Assembly: GCF_900114035.1 (NCBI RefSeq)
Contig: NZ_FORP01000006.1
Coordinates: 124,001-188,000 of the forward strand
Source of the DNA: Amycolatopsis sacchari
GTDB lineage: Bacteria; Actinomycetota; Actinomycetes; Mycobacteriales; Pseudonocardiaceae
Direction of reading: 5' to 3'
DNA length: 64,000 nt
Part shown: in pieces, positions 33,147-42,235 of the stretch
Position numbering within the stretch: the stretch's first letter is position 1
Layout: every line of letters begins with the position of its first letter
The notes under the pieces: generated by a model
Told to the model about the DNA's origin: nothing
Databases searched by the model: none
The model's input: the letters and a program-made list of their open reading frames with translations, nothing else
Program-made: the position numbers and the translations under genes

Positions 33147-35249
33147 TTGGACAGAGAGCCGGGGTGGCCACCCGAGCGTCCCGCCGAACGTGTGGCGAGG
33201 CGGCCACCGACTGACCGCCAGCCGCCGTCGGAGCAGCCCACCCGGCGGGTGCCGCCGGTCAACGGCCGCCGCCGGCAGCCGCCGCCCCCTCGGGCCCAGG
33301 TCCCGCCGCCGCCCGTGCGGCAGCAACCGCCGCCGCGCCAGCCGCAGCCCCCGCGCCGCCAGCCGGTGCGGCCGTGGCGCCAGGAACGCGAGCGCCAGCA
33401 GGACAGCATGCCCTTCGGGGCGCCGCCGCTGCCGCCGAACGACCCCGACGCGACGATGTTCATCCCCCGCATCGGCGGGGTGCCCGCGAGCTCGAAGTGG
33501 CCGGTCGCCGACCCGGACTCGATGCGGCCGTACGACACGCTGGCCACGCGGATGCTGCCGCGGCTGCCCAGCCCGCCTCCCGCCGCGAGCACGTTCGGCG
33601 CGGGGCCGGGCCTCGACGCGACGGGCTACCTGCCGAAGGTCGAGCCGCCGGCCAAACCGGCCGCGCCGTCGCTGGCCAAGTCGAGCAGCCGGATCGCGAT
33701 CGCCTCCCTGATCAGCCGCATCACCGGCTTCTTCTGGAAGATCATGCTGGTCTGGGCGGTGGGCACCGGCATCGTCAACGACTCGTTCAACATCGCCAAC
33801 ACGCTGCCGAACATCGTGTTCGAGCTGCTGCTCGGCGGGGTGCTGAGCAGTGTCGTGGTGCCGCTGCTGGTCCGTTCGCAGGACGACCCGGACGGCGGTG
33901 AGGCGTACACGCAGCGCATGCTCACGGTGGCGTTCGTGCTGCTGCTGGTCGGCACGGTGATCGCCGTCATCGCCGCGCCGCTGTTCACGTCGCTGTACCT
34001 GGACAGCGGCAGCGGCAAGGCGAGTCCCGAGCTGACCACGGCGTTCGCCAGGCTGCTGTTGCCCGAGATCCTGTTCTACGGCGTGTTCGCGCTGCTCTCG
34101 GCGGTGCTCAACGCGAAGCAGATCTTCGGTCCGGCGGCGTGGGCGCCGGTGGTGAACAACCTGGTCGTGATCGCCACGCTGGCCGTGTTCATGGTGCTGC
34201 CCGGCCAGATCAGCCTCGACCCGGTGCGGTTGGGCGAGCCGAAGCTGCTGGTGCTCGGCATCGGCGTGACGATGGGCATCGTCGTGCAGGCGCTCATGCT
34301 CGTGCCGCCGCTGCTGCGCACCGGGTTCCGGTTCAAGTGGCGCTGGGGCATCGACCGGCGGATGCGGGAGTTCGGCGGCCTGGCGCTGTGGATCCTCGGC
34401 TACGTCGCCGTCAGCCAGATCGGTTTCACGATCAACACGCGGGTGCTGACCAGCGGCGACGCCGGTGGCGTGACGATCTACTCGAACGCCTGGCTGCTGT
34501 TCCAGCTGCCCTACGGCGTCATCGGGGTGTCGCTGCTGACCGCGATCATGCCCCGGCTGAGCCGCAACGCCGCCGACGGCGACACCCGCAAGGTCGTCGC
34601 CGACCTGTCGTACGCCTCGCGCATCTCGACCGTGATGCTCGTCCCGATCGCGGCGGTGCTGAGCGTCATCGGCTCCCCGGTCGGCGTCGCGTTGTTCAGC
34701 GGCGGCGAGAACTCCGCCGCGCAGGCGCAGCGGCTCGGCGAGGCACTGGCGATCTCGGCGTTCGGCCTGCTGCCGTACGCGCTGGTCATGCTGCAGCTGC
34801 GGGTGTTCTACGCGATGAAGGACGCCCGCACCCCGACCCTGATCATGATCGTGATGACGCTGGTCAAGATCCCGCTGCTGTACCTGTGCCAGGCGCTGCT
34901 CTCCGACGAGAACATCGTGCTGGGCGCCATGATGGTCAACTCGCTGACGTTCGTGGTCGGCGCGATCATGGGCCAGGTGTGGCTGTGGGTGAGCCTCGGC
35001 AACCTCCGCAGCAAGCGCGTGCTCGGCGTCATCCTGTTCACCGTCGTCGCGAGCGTGCTGGGCGTGGTCGCGGCGGTGCTCGTCGGCACGGTCGTGCCGG
35101 ACTTCGGGCCGCGGCTGACGGCGTGGATCAAGCTGGTGCTGCAGGGGATCGTCGGCCTCGGCGTCTCGTTCGGCGTGCTGGCTGCCCTCAAGGTCGAGGA
35201 GCTTGCCCCGGCAACCAAGCGGTTCACCCGTTTGGTGAAGCGCCGGTAA
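33147..35249 (+). CDS. murJ: lipid II flippase MurJ
   Basis: Flips lipid II across the membrane for peptidoglycan synthesis. 700 residues: about 175 residues of Pro/Arg-rich disordered cytoplasmic N terminus (PPPPRAQVPPPPVRQQPPP) precede 14 membrane segments beginning at SSSRIAIASLISRITGFFWK. Family motifs include NIANTLPNIVFELLLGGV and the late helix FGLLPYALVMLQLRVFYAMKD. Start is TTG at 33147, 44 bases after the previous stop. In Mycobacterium the same protein continues into a pseudokinase; here that domain is the next gene. Confidence 0.94.
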   Translation: MDREPGWPPERPAERVARRPPTDRQPPSEQPTRRVPPVNGRRRQPPPPRAQVPPPPVRQQPPPRQPQPPRRQPVRPWRQERERQQDSMPFGAPPLPPNDPDATMFIPRIGGVPASSKWPVADPDSMRPYDTLATRMLPRLPSPPPAASTFGAGPGLDATGYLPKVEPPAKPAAPSLAKSSSRIAIASLISRITGFFWKIMLVWAVGTGIVNDSFNIANTLPNIVFELLLGGVLSSVVVPLLVRSQDDPDGGEAYTQRMLTVAFVLLLVGTVIAVIAAPLFTSLYLDSGSGKASPELTTAFARLLLPEILFYGVFALLSAVLNAKQIFGPAAWAPVVNNLVVIATLAVFMVLPGQISLDPVRLGEPKLLVLGIGVTMGIVVQALMLVPPLLRTGFRFKWRWGIDRRMREFGGLALWILGYVAVSQIGFTINTRVLTSGDAGGVTIYSNAWLLFQLPYGVIGVSLLTAIMPRLSRNAADGDTRKVVADLSYASRISTVMLVPIAAVLSVIGSPVGVALFSGGENSAAQAQRLGEALAISAFGLLPYALVMLQLRVFYAMKDARTPTLIMIVMTLVKIPLLYLCQALLSDENIVLGAMMVNSLTFVVGAIMGQVWLWVSLGNLRSKRVLGVILFTVVASVLGVVAAVLVGTVVPDFGPRLTAWIKLVLQGIVGLGVSFGVLAALKVEELAPATKRFTRLVKRR

Positions 35250-35308
35250 CAATCGACACACCGATAACCCTGAATGACCCGTCGTACTCGCGTACGCTCG
35301 TCTCTTGA

Positions 35309-36910
35309 ATGGGCGAAAAGAGAGAGCGTGGGGTGGACGAGAAGCGGAGCGAGCACGTCGGTGTCCGCGCGCGGGGTGGTTCCCTCGCGCCCGGCAGTGT
35401 CGTCGGTGATGGCAGGTACCGGCTCCTTGCCCAGTTCGGGATCGACGAACGCGCCGGTGCGCACCTCTGGCGGGCCCGTGACGGGCAGCTCCGCCGTGAC
35501 GTCGCGCTGACGCTGCTGGTGGGTGACCCGGCGGACGCCGAGTCGGCCCGCATGGCGCGCCGCACCCTCGAACGAGCCGCGCACGCCGCGAAGTTCACGC
35601 ACGAAGGCGTCGCCCGCGTGCTCGACGTCCTCAGCCTCGGCAACGGCATCACCTCCAGCGAGGGGCTGCTCGGGGTCGTGGTCACGGAGTGGACCAAGGG
35701 CACCGACCTGATCGACCTGGTCGCCGAGCACCCGGTCGCCCCGCTCACCGCCGCGCGCATGGTGCAGAAGCTCGCCGGCGCGGTCGAGCGCGCCCACCAC
35801 GCGGGTCTCGTGCTCGGCCTCGACCACCCGCAGCGGCTGCGGCTGACCACGGACGGCACGCTGCGGCTCGCGTTCCCCGGTCCGCTGCCGGACGCGACGC
35901 TGCGTGACGACGTCAAGGCGATCGGCGCCGTGCTGTACCTGCTGCTCACCGGCCGGTGGGCGCTGCCGGGCGGTCCGGCGGCGATCCCTGCGGCCCCGCA
36001 CGCGCCGAACGGCAGACTCGTGCCGCCCCGTGCGCTGGTGCCCTCGGTGCCCGCCGAACTCTCGTCGCTGGCCGTGCGGACGATCGAGGACGGCGGGCAC
36101 GGTGGTATCCGGACCAGCGCCGCCATCCTGCAGGCGCTCGAACTGGCCGCCGAGGCCGAGGAACGCACCCAGCTGATCAACGCCTCCGGCGTCAAGCCCG
36201 ACGACGACGGCACGATCTGGACCACCAAGAAGCCGGTCAAGGACAAGGCCAGGCGGCGCAAGCTCGCGCTCGGCGTCACGGTGCTGGTGGTCGCCGCGGT
36301 CGCGATCCTCGCGTGGCTCGGGATGCTCGCGATCAGCTTCTTCCAGGACAGCCCCACGGCCGGTCCGCCGATCAACGTGGCCCAGCCGACGTCGACGGCC
36401 GCCCCGCCGCCCACGTCGTCGGAGGTGCCTCCACCCACCAGCGGCAGCCCGAGCGGGCAGGCGCAGCTCGGCGCCCCCGTCAAGCCCGCCAGTGCCAGCG
36501 TCTACAACCCGGACGGCGACGGTGACAACACGAGCCGGGCGAAGAACCTGATCGACGGTGACCCGGGCACCACGTGGCGCACCGACCAGTACCGGCAGCA
36601 GTTCCCGACGATCAAGCAGGGCGTCGGGATCATCGTGAACTTCGACAACCCGATCAACCTGGGCAAGGTGACGATCGACGGCGGCAGCGCGGGCACGGTC
36701 GTCGAGCTGCGGGCGGCCGACTCCAAGGAGCCGCCGCTGAGCTCCACGCGCGTGCTGGGCACGGCCACGCTCAACGGGCCGACCACGGACATCACGCTGC
36801 CCCAGCCCCAGCAGGGGGAGTACTTCGTGCTGTGGATCAGCCAGCTGACGAACAGCTCCGGGAAGTACCAGTCCCAGATGGGCGAATTGACGTTCCTGCC
36901 TGCCCAGTAG
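35309..36910 (+). CDS. membrane pseudokinase of the MurJ regulatory unit
   Basis: A 533-residue protein with a cytoplasmic kinase-like domain (about 25-270), one membrane segment (about 316-342) and an extracellular Pro/Thr linker ending in a discoidin-like beta domain (about 395-530, DGDPGTTWRTDQ). Catalytic residues are lost: the VAIK Lys position reads VALTLL, and the HRD and DFG motifs are missing (LGLDHPQRL replaces the catalytic loop). This matches the pseudokinase and extracellular domain of mycobacterial MviN, whose phosphorylated form binds FhaA. ATG 35309 has no clear ribosome-binding site; GTG 35333 is possible. Confidence 0.87.
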   Translation: MGEKRERGVDEKRSEHVGVRARGGSLAPGSVVGDGRYRLLAQFGIDERAGAHLWRARDGQLRRDVALTLLVGDPADAESARMARRTLERAAHAAKFTHEGVARVLDVLSLGNGITSSEGLLGVVVTEWTKGTDLIDLVAEHPVAPLTAARMVQKLAGAVERAHHAGLVLGLDHPQRLRLTTDGTLRLAFPGPLPDATLRDDVKAIGAVLYLLLTGRWALPGGPAAIPAAPHAPNGRLVPPRALVPSVPAELSSLAVRTIEDGGHGGIRTSAAILQALELAAEAEERTQLINASGVKPDDDGTIWTTKKPVKDKARRRKLALGVTVLVVAAVAILAWLGMLAISFFQDSPTAGPPINVAQPTSTAAPPPTSSEVPPPTSGSPSGQAQLGAPVKPASASVYNPDGDGDNTSRAKNLIDGDPGTTWRTDQYRQQFPTIKQGVGIIVNFDNPINLGKVTIDGGSAGTVVELRAADSKEPPLSSTRVLGTATLNGPTTDITLPQPQQGEYFVLWISQLTNSSGKYQSQMGELTFLPAQ

Positions 36911-36911
36911 T

Positions 36912-37526
36912 GTGTCGCGGGTGACCGCAGCCGTACCGACGGACGCCGAGCTCATCGCGGCGCATGCCGCGGGGGACCCCGCAGCGTTCAGCGAACTGGT
37001 CCGGCGGCACCGGGACCGGATGTGGGCCGTCGCGTTGCGCACGCTGCGTGACCCCGAGGAGGCGGCCGACGCGCTGCAGGACGCCTTCATCTCCGCCTTC
37101 CGGGCCGCCGGCAACTTCCGTGCCGAGTCCCAGGTGACCACGTGGCTGCACCGCATCGTGGTCAACGCCTGCCTCGACCGCATGCGCCGCAGGCAGGCCC
37201 GCCCGACGGTGCCGCTGCCGGAGACCGGGTTCAACGAACCCGCCACCCCGCGTGACTCGATGGCCGACCGCGAGACGCGGCTGGTCATCACCGCCGCGCT
37301 CGACCAGCTGCCCGAGGACCAGCGCACGCCGATCGTGCTGGTCGACGTCGAGGGCTACTCGGTGAGCGAGACCGCGAAGCTGCTCGGCATCGCCGAAGGC
37401 ACCGTGAAGAGCCGCTGCGCCAGGGGCCGCGCGAAACTCGCCAAGGTTCTCGGTCATCTGCGGAACCCGGATGCGATTGCGAACGTCCCAACTTCCGAAA
37501 GCAAACGCCGACGGGAGGCTCGATGA
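36912..37526 (+). CDS. sigM: ECF sigma factor SigM
   Basis: Group IV RNA polymerase sigma factor, 204 residues. Region 2 (about 12-85) has FSELVRRHRDRMWAVALR, EEAADALQDAFISAF and the -10-recognition stretch QVTTWLHRIVVNACLD. Region 4 (about 125-180) carries QLPEDQRTPIVLVDVEGYSV and IAEGTVKSRCARGRAKL for the -35. Place and neighbours match mycobacterial sigM. The GTG start is 1 base after the pseudokinase stop; a second GTG three codons later is possible. The next gene, overlapping by 4 bases, is its anti-sigma factor. Confidence 0.93.
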   Translation: MSRVTAAVPTDAELIAAHAAGDPAAFSELVRRHRDRMWAVALRTLRDPEEAADALQDAFISAFRAAGNFRAESQVTTWLHRIVVNACLDRMRRRQARPTVPLPETGFNEPATPRDSMADRETRLVITAALDQLPEDQRTPIVLVDVEGYSVSETAKLLGIAEGTVKSRCARGRAKLAKVLGHLRNPDAIANVPTSESKRRREAR

Positions 37527-38260
37527 CGGACGAGAGTCGGGGGATCGCCGGCCGGCCGTGGTCTGTCGACCTGCTCGCGGACCTGCAGGCGGGCGCGCTC
37601 GACGAGCACGAGGCGGCCGGGTTGTGGCCGCGCGTCCAGGCCGACCCCGAGGCCCGCGCGATCCTCGGCGCGCTCGAGGCGACCACGGCAGACCTGGCGA
37701 GCCTGGCCACCGCGCCCGCGCCGCCGATGCCCGCCGAAGTGGCCGCCCGGATCGACGCCGCCCTGGCACGGGAGGCGGGGCAGGCCCCGCCCGCTCCGGT
37801 GGTGGACCTCGCGGCCGCACGGCGCAGGCGGAACAAGCGGATCGGCTGGGTCAGCGGTGTCGTCGCCGTGGCCGCCGCCGCGGTGGCCGCGATCGCCGTC
37901 GTGGTGCCGAAGTCCGCGGACACGACGGGTACGCCGGTGGCCCAGCCGCCCGCGAGCAGCGCGCCTTCCGCCGGCTCCCTCGCCGTGCGCAGTGACCAGC
38001 CGCAGGCCGCGGTCGGGCAGCTGAGCACCGGGGTCAAGGACTACGGCCCGCTCGGTGACGCGCAGCGGCTGAGCACGTGCCTGCAGGAGGCCGGGTTCGC
38101 GCCGACCGCCGCGCCGATCGGGGTCCGCCCCGGCACGGTCGACGGCAGGCCCGCGGTGCTGGCGCTGCTGACCACGGGCAAGCTCGCCGAGTTCCGGCTC
38201 GTCGGGCTGGCCCCGGAGTGCGGGCCGCGGGCGCTGCTCGACAAGGTCGTCGGCAAGTAG
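37523..38260 (+). CDS. membrane anti-sigma factor of SigM
   Basis: A 245-residue single-pass membrane protein. The N-terminal 85 residues (VDLLADLQAGALDEHEAAGLW) are a helical anti-sigma domain without the zinc HxxxCxxC motif. One membrane segment lies at about 110-132 (WVSGVVAVAAAAVAAIAVVV) and the extracellular C terminus contains two Cys. The ATGA overlap with sigM and the matching position of the mycobacterial SigM anti-sigma gene support the role. It holds SigM at the membrane until released by an envelope signal (inference from family). Confidence 0.87.
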   Translation: MTDESRGIAGRPWSVDLLADLQAGALDEHEAAGLWPRVQADPEARAILGALEATTADLASLATAPAPPMPAEVAARIDAALAREAGQAPPAPVVDLAAARRRRNKRIGWVSGVVAVAAAAVAAIAVVVPKSADTTGTPVAQPPASSAPSAGSLAVRSDQPQAAVGQLSTGVKDYGPLGDAQRLSTCLQEAGFAPTAAPIGVRPGTVDGRPAVLALLTTGKLAEFRLVGLAPECGPRALLDKVVGK

Positions 38261-38291
38261 CCTTCCACCCCGCGCGACGGGCGTCACCCCC

Positions 38292-38318
38292 GGGAACAGC
38301 TGACCCTACGATCGTGTT
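38292..38318 (+). promoter_or_regulatory. SigR/SigH-like promoter of trxBA
   Basis: GGGAAC at 38292-38297 and GTT at 38316-38318 are separated by exactly 18 bases, matching the GGAA(C/T)-N18-GTT pattern of the thiol-oxidative-stress sigma factors SigR (Streptomyces) and SigH (Mycobacterium). It lies about 40 bases before trxB, a known target of those factors. No such sigma gene is in the window. Confidence 0.6.
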
Positions 38319-38356
38319 GAGCCTGGTACGCAGGTCACGACGAGCGGAGGTCACGG

Positions 38357-39349
38357 GTGGCAGCGGAAAACGTTCGGAACCTGATCATCGTGGGATCCGG
38401 ACCGGCTGGGTACACGGCGGCGGTCTACGCCGCGCGCGCCCAGCTCGAGCCTCTGGTGTTCGAGGGTTCGCAGTTCGGTGGCGCGCTGATGACGACCACC
38501 GAGGTGGAGAACTACCCGGGCTTCTCCGGCGGCATCCAGGGTCCGGACCTGATGGACGAGATGCGCAAGCAGGCCGAGCGCTTCGGCGCGGAACTGCGTG
38601 CCGAGGACGTCGAGTCGGTCGAGCTGACCGGCGACGTCAAGTACGTGACCGCGAACGGCGTCCGGTACGCGGCGAAGGCCGTCATCCTCGCGATGGGTGC
38701 CGCCGCGCGCTACCTCAACGTGCCCGGTGAGCAGGAGCTGCTCGGCCGCGGTGTGTCCGCGTGCGCCACCTGTGACGGGTTCTTCTTCCGCGAGCACGAC
38801 ATCGCCGTCATCGGCGGTGGCGACTCCGCGATGGAGGAGGCGACGTTCCTGACGAAGTTCGCCAGGTCGGTGACGATCATCCACCGGCGCGAGGAGTTCC
38901 GCGCCTCCAAGATCATGCTGGAGCGCGCGCGGTCGAACGACAAGATCCGCTGGGCGCTGAACAAGCAGGTCACCGAGGTGCTGGGGGACGGCAAGGTCCA
39001 GGGCGTGAAGCTGCGGGACACCGTCACCGGCGAGGAGTCGACCCTCGACGTCACCGGTTTCTTCGTCGCGATCGGCCACGACCCGCGCAGCGCGCTGGTC
39101 CGCGGCCAGGTCGAGCTCGACGACGACGGGTACGTCGTGACCAAGGGCCGGACGTCGTACACCAACCTCGACGGGGTGTTCGCGGCCGGTGACCTGGTCG
39201 ACCGCACCTACCGCCAGGCGATCACCGCCGCCGGCTCGGGCTGCAGCGCGGCCATCGACGCCGAGCGCTGGCTCGCCGAACACGCCGGCACCGAGCAGGC
39301 CGAGACCGCCCCCGAGCTGGTCGGCGGCGGCTACGGTCCGGCCAACTGA
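38357..39349 (+). CDS. trxB: thioredoxin reductase
   Basis: NADPH-dependent flavoenzyme that reduces thioredoxin, 330 residues. FAD-binding [15 protein letters not shown] (about 14-28), redox-active CATCDGFF (Cys near 136 and 139), NADPH-binding [10 protein letters not shown] (about 155-164) and C-terminal FAD motif [10 protein letters not shown] (about 273-282) are all present. GTG start with GCGGAGGTCA upstream. It is cotranscribed with trxA 37 bases downstream, and both are probably induced by thiol stress from the promoter at 38292-38318. Confidence 0.97.
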   Translation: MAAENVRNLIIVGSGPAGYTAAVYAARAQLEPLVFEGSQFGGALMTTTEVENYPGFSGGIQGPDLMDEMRKQAERFGAELRAEDVESVELTGDVKYVTANGVRYAAKAVILAMGAAARYLNVPGEQELLGRGVSACATCDGFFFREHDIAVIGGGDSAMEEATFLTKFARSVTIIHRREEFRASKIMLERARSNDKIRWALNKQVTEVLGDGKVQGVKLRDTVTGEESTLDVTGFFVAIGHDPRSALVRGQVELDDDGYVVTKGRTSYTNLDGVFAAGDLVDRTYRQAITAAGSGCSAAIDAERWLAEHAGTEQAETAPELVGGGYGPAN

Positions 39350-39386
39350 CCACCTGACGTCGCATCCCACAGGTAAGGAGAGAGTC

Positions 39387-39713
39387 ATGTCCAACACGGT
39401 GAAGGTGACCGACAAGTCGTTCGCCGACGACGTGCTGACCAGCGAGACCCCGGTCCTCGTCGACTTCTGGGCCACCTGGTGCGGCCCGTGCAAGATGGTC
39501 GCCCCGGTGCTCGAGGAGATCGCGGGCGAGCACAAGGACAAGATCAAGGTCGCGAAGCTCGACATCGACGAGAACCCGGGCACGGCCCGTGACTACCAGG
39601 TCATGTCGATCCCGACGCTGATCCTGTTCAAGGGCGGCAAGCCGGTGAAGCAGATCGTCGGCGCGAAGCCGAAGGCCGCACTGCTTTCGGATCTTTCCGA
39701 CGTTCTCGCCTGA
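39387..39713 (+). CDS. trxA: thioredoxin
   Basis: A 108-residue thiol-disulfide carrier of normal length with the active site WCGPC at residues 31-35, the buried Asp in VLVDFWA and the cis-Pro in SIPTLILFKGG. Start ATG at 39387 follows AAGGAG at good distance. It is the partner of the preceding reductase. The operon ends at the strong hairpin just downstream. Confidence 0.97.
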   Translation: MSNTVKVTDKSFADDVLTSETPVLVDFWATWCGPCKMVAPVLEEIAGEHKDKIKVAKLDIDENPGTARDYQVMSIPTLILFKGGKPVKQIVGAKPKAALLSDLSDVLA

Positions 39714-39727
39714 GCGAGGCAACCTGG

Positions 39728-39765
39728 ACCCGGGGGCCTGCGTCTTCTCAAGACGGCCCCCGGGT
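39728..39765 (+). terminator. trxBA terminator
   Basis: ACCCGGGGGCC (39728-39738) pairs with GGCCCCCGGGT (39755-39765), with an inner GTCTT/AAGAC pair and a 3-base bulge. It lies 14 bases after the trxA stop. There is no U-run beyond TTCTGT. Confidence 0.8.
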
Positions 39766-39922
39766 TCTGTGCTGCCCATCCCACGCGCGGGTGACGTACT
39801 GACCGGCCCTGCGCGGTCACGGAGAGTCCACAGGGCAGAATAAGGATCCGGGTCAGCTACCCGGAACTGTTTGCGCCGCACCGGATTCCCCCCGCCGGTG
39901 CCCAAGGAAGAGCGAGGAGTGC

Positions 39923-41068
39923 ATGCGGGTACTCCGCCGCGGTGACGCCGGTGAAGACGTCGCTGAGATCCGGTCGATGCTGGTGTCGTTGGGCCTGCTC
40001 ACGGCGCCCGGCGCCGCCGACGGACACGCACTCTTCGACCAGGAGGTCGAGCGAGCCGTCCGCGGTTTCCAGCAGCGCCGGGGCCTGATCACGGACGGCG
40101 TGGTCGGCCCGGCCACCTACCAGGTGCTGCGGGGCGCGACCTTCCACCTCGGGAGCCGTCCGCTCGCGTACCTGATCTCCTCGCCCGTCTCCGGTGACGA
40201 TGTGTTCGCACTGCAGGACAGGCTCACCGAGCTGGGGTACGACGCGGGTCGCCCGGACGGGTTGTTCGGTCCACGTACCGAGAAGGCCCTTCGGAACTTC
40301 CAGCGCGACTACGGGCTCACCGTCGACGGCATCTGCGGCCCGGCGACCGTGCGCGCGCTGCGCCAGCTTTCGCCGCGGGCCCGCGGCGGCCGCCCGGTGT
40401 TCCTGCGTGAGCAGGAGCAGGTGCGGCAGGCCGGCCCCCGGCTGCGTGGCAAGCGCATCGTGATCGACCCGGGTCACGGCGGTCCGGACACGGGTGTCGT
40501 GGTCGAGGGCGTGCGGGAGGCCGACCTGGCGTGGGACCTCGCGCGCCGGCTCGAAGGCCGCATGAAGGCCACCGGCATGGAGGCCCTGATCTCGCGTGGC
40601 CCCGACCAGGGCCCGACCGAGGCCGAGCGGGCCGCGTTCGCGAACGAGGCGGGGGCGGACCTGTTCCTGTCCCTGCACTGCGACTACAACCAGTCGCCGC
40701 ACGCCCAGGGCGTGGCGACGTTCCACTTCGGCAACGGCTACGGCACCACGTCGACGGTCGGGGAGCTGCTCGCGGGGTACATCCAGCGGGAGCTGGCCGC
40801 GCGGACGGGGCTGCTGGACTGCCGCACGCACGCGAAGACGTGGGAGATCCTGCGGCTGACGCGCTGCCCCGCGGTGCGCGTGGAGATCGGCTACCTGAGC
40901 AACCCGGGCGACCGGGCGCGGATGTCGGACCCCGCCTTCCGCGATGTCGTGGCCGAGGGCATCCTCGTGGCGGTCAAGCGCCTGTACCTCCTCGGCGAGG
41001 GCGACCAGCCCACGGGCACCTTCACCTTCGCGGACGTGCTGGCCCACGAGCTGGCGAAGGCCGAGTAG
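39923..41068 (+). CDS. cwlM: CwlM, amidase-like regulator of peptidoglycan synthesis
   Basis: A 381-residue cytoplasmic protein (no signal peptide). Two peptidoglycan_binding_1 repeats (about 3-70 and 85-150: RRGDAGEDVAEIRSML, LQDRLTELGYDAG, RNFQRDYGLTVDG) precede an amidase_3 domain (about 178-370) with the zinc-site motifs DPGHGGPDTG, SLHCDY and VRVEIGYLSN. In mycobacteria, phosphorylated CwlM activates MurA; absence of a signal peptide fits that role rather than wall hydrolysis. The gene order trxA-cwlM-GNAT-parB matches Mycobacterium. Confidence 0.92.
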   Translation: MRVLRRGDAGEDVAEIRSMLVSLGLLTAPGAADGHALFDQEVERAVRGFQQRRGLITDGVVGPATYQVLRGATFHLGSRPLAYLISSPVSGDDVFALQDRLTELGYDAGRPDGLFGPRTEKALRNFQRDYGLTVDGICGPATVRALRQLSPRARGGRPVFLREQEQVRQAGPRLRGKRIVIDPGHGGPDTGVVVEGVREADLAWDLARRLEGRMKATGMEALISRGPDQGPTEAERAAFANEAGADLFLSLHCDYNQSPHAQGVATFHFGNGYGTTSTVGELLAGYIQRELAARTGLLDCRTHAKTWEILRLTRCPAVRVEIGYLSNPGDRARMSDPAFRDVVAEGILVAVKRLYLLGEGDQPTGTFTFADVLAHELAKAE

Positions 41069-41079
41069 CTAGGGTTCGG

Positions 41080-41250
41080 CAAGAGAACGGCGATCCCGGC
41101 GGCCGCGTCGAGGGTTTCGCCGTCCGGCCTGCCCCGTCCAGGAGCCACTTCGGCGATGACGGTGGTGCTGCCGCGGCGGTCGGAGGCGTAGTGCAGCCCG
41201 TCGAACCGAACGTCCGCGTACCCCAGTGCGGCCGCCCCGAGCGGGGACAC
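41080..41250 (-). pseudogene. possible remnant of a coding sequence
   Basis: Within the 347-base gap after cwlM, the minus strand from 41250 to about 41080 reads as ordinary protein with strongly C/G-biased third positions (SPLGAAALGYADVRFDG, RGSTTVIAEVAPGRG, ETLDAAAGIAVLLP). The frame then runs without a stop into the antisense of cwlM, and there is no convincing start or ribosome-binding site. It may be a decayed gene end or a short gene with a shifted stop. The family is not recognised. Confidence 0.3.
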
Positions 41251-41374
41251 GTTGCCGGTCCCGTCGGTGTCGGCTGCTGTTCGTCTTGGCGCGCAGGCTC
41301 CCGACCACGTCGCTCGCTGCACATGGACCGAAACGAGCAGGAACCGCCCGAAGAGAGCAATCCACTCACATGGC

Positions 41375-41415
41375 TGTGTACAACTCTGCCCATCTGTCCA
41401 CAGAACTGTGGACAA
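41375..41415. promoter_or_regulatory. cluster of three DnaA-box-like sites
   Basis: TGTGTACAA (41375-41383, one mismatch), CTGTCCACA (41394-41402, one mismatch) and TGTGGACAA (41407-41415, perfect, minus-strand orientation) lie within 41 bases, just after the stop of the GNAT gene and about 11 kb from oriC. They could titrate DnaA. Confidence 0.55.
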
Positions 41416-42063
41416 CTAGGCGCGCAGGGTGCTCGGTTCCGCCGTGCGGATGGTGACCTGGTCGAGCAGCCGCTCCAACGCCGCCTCGACGTCTTCCTTC
41501 CACGAGATCGCCGAGCGCAGCTCCAGCCGCAGCCGCGGCCACTTGGGGTGCGGCCGCACGGTTTTGAAGCCCACGGCGGTGAGGAAGTCCGCCGGCACCA
41601 CGCACGTGTGCCCCAGCGCGTCGTTCCCCGGCTCCTCGGGGTCCGCGTCCCCGAACGACTCGATGGCCCGCACACCGCGGCGCGTGAGGTCCTTCGCCAC
41701 GGCCTGGACGAGCGTGCGCCCCAGCCCGCCACCGCGGAACTCCGGCAGCACGTGAAAACCCGTCAACAACACGGCGTCCGCGCTGGGCGGGGACGTGGGA
41801 AAGGCATTGGCGCGCGGCACGGCGTTCGGCGGCGCGTACAGCACGAAGCCCACGGGCAGGTTGTCGCTGTAGATCAGGCGGCCGCAGGAACCCCATTCCA
41901 GCAGCACGCTGGACACCCAGGCTTCCTTCTCGACCTCCGTCGACCCGAACTCCTCGGCCTGGGCCCGCAGGTGCGGCGCCAGTTCCCAGTAGACACACCG
42001 GCGGCAGTGCTTCGGCAGCTGCTCCAGGTTGTCCAGCGTGACGCCCACGACGCGACGCGACAC
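41416..42063 (-). CDS. GNAT-family N-acetyltransferase
   Basis: A 215-residue acetyltransferase-fold protein. The acetyl-CoA loop reads LPEFRGGGLGRTLVQAV (about residues 110-126), with a preceding GFHVLPE strand. The N-terminal HCRRCVYWEL holds a CxxC-like pair (RHCRRC). Substrate unknown. GTG 42063 is chosen because GGGAGG lies 5 bases upstream and the protein then starts like a typical member; an upstream frame extension has no site. It occupies the place of mycobacterial Rv3916c between cwlM and parB. Confidence 0.83.
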   Translation of the reverse strand: MSRRVVGVTLDNLEQLPKHCRRCVYWELAPHLRAQAEEFGSTEVEKEAWVSSVLLEWGSCGRLIYSDNLPVGFVLYAPPNAVPRANAFPTSPPSADAVLLTGFHVLPEFRGGGLGRTLVQAVAKDLTRRGVRAIESFGDADPEEPGNDALGHTCVVPADFLTAVGFKTVRPHPKWPRLRLELRSAISWKEDVEAALERLLDQVTIRTAEPSTLRA

Positions 42064-42235
42064 CCGACCTCCCAGATCGCCGTGCAGGACCGGCCGACGG
42101 GCGTGACGTATCGTCACTAGATTTCGGCCGCTTCTGAGGATAGGCGTCTGTGACGCACGCCGAAAGGCCGCGAACGTCACAAGGAAGGGTGGTTACACTC
42201 GACTGACTGACCGCCGACACGCTTGCGAAGTGCTG

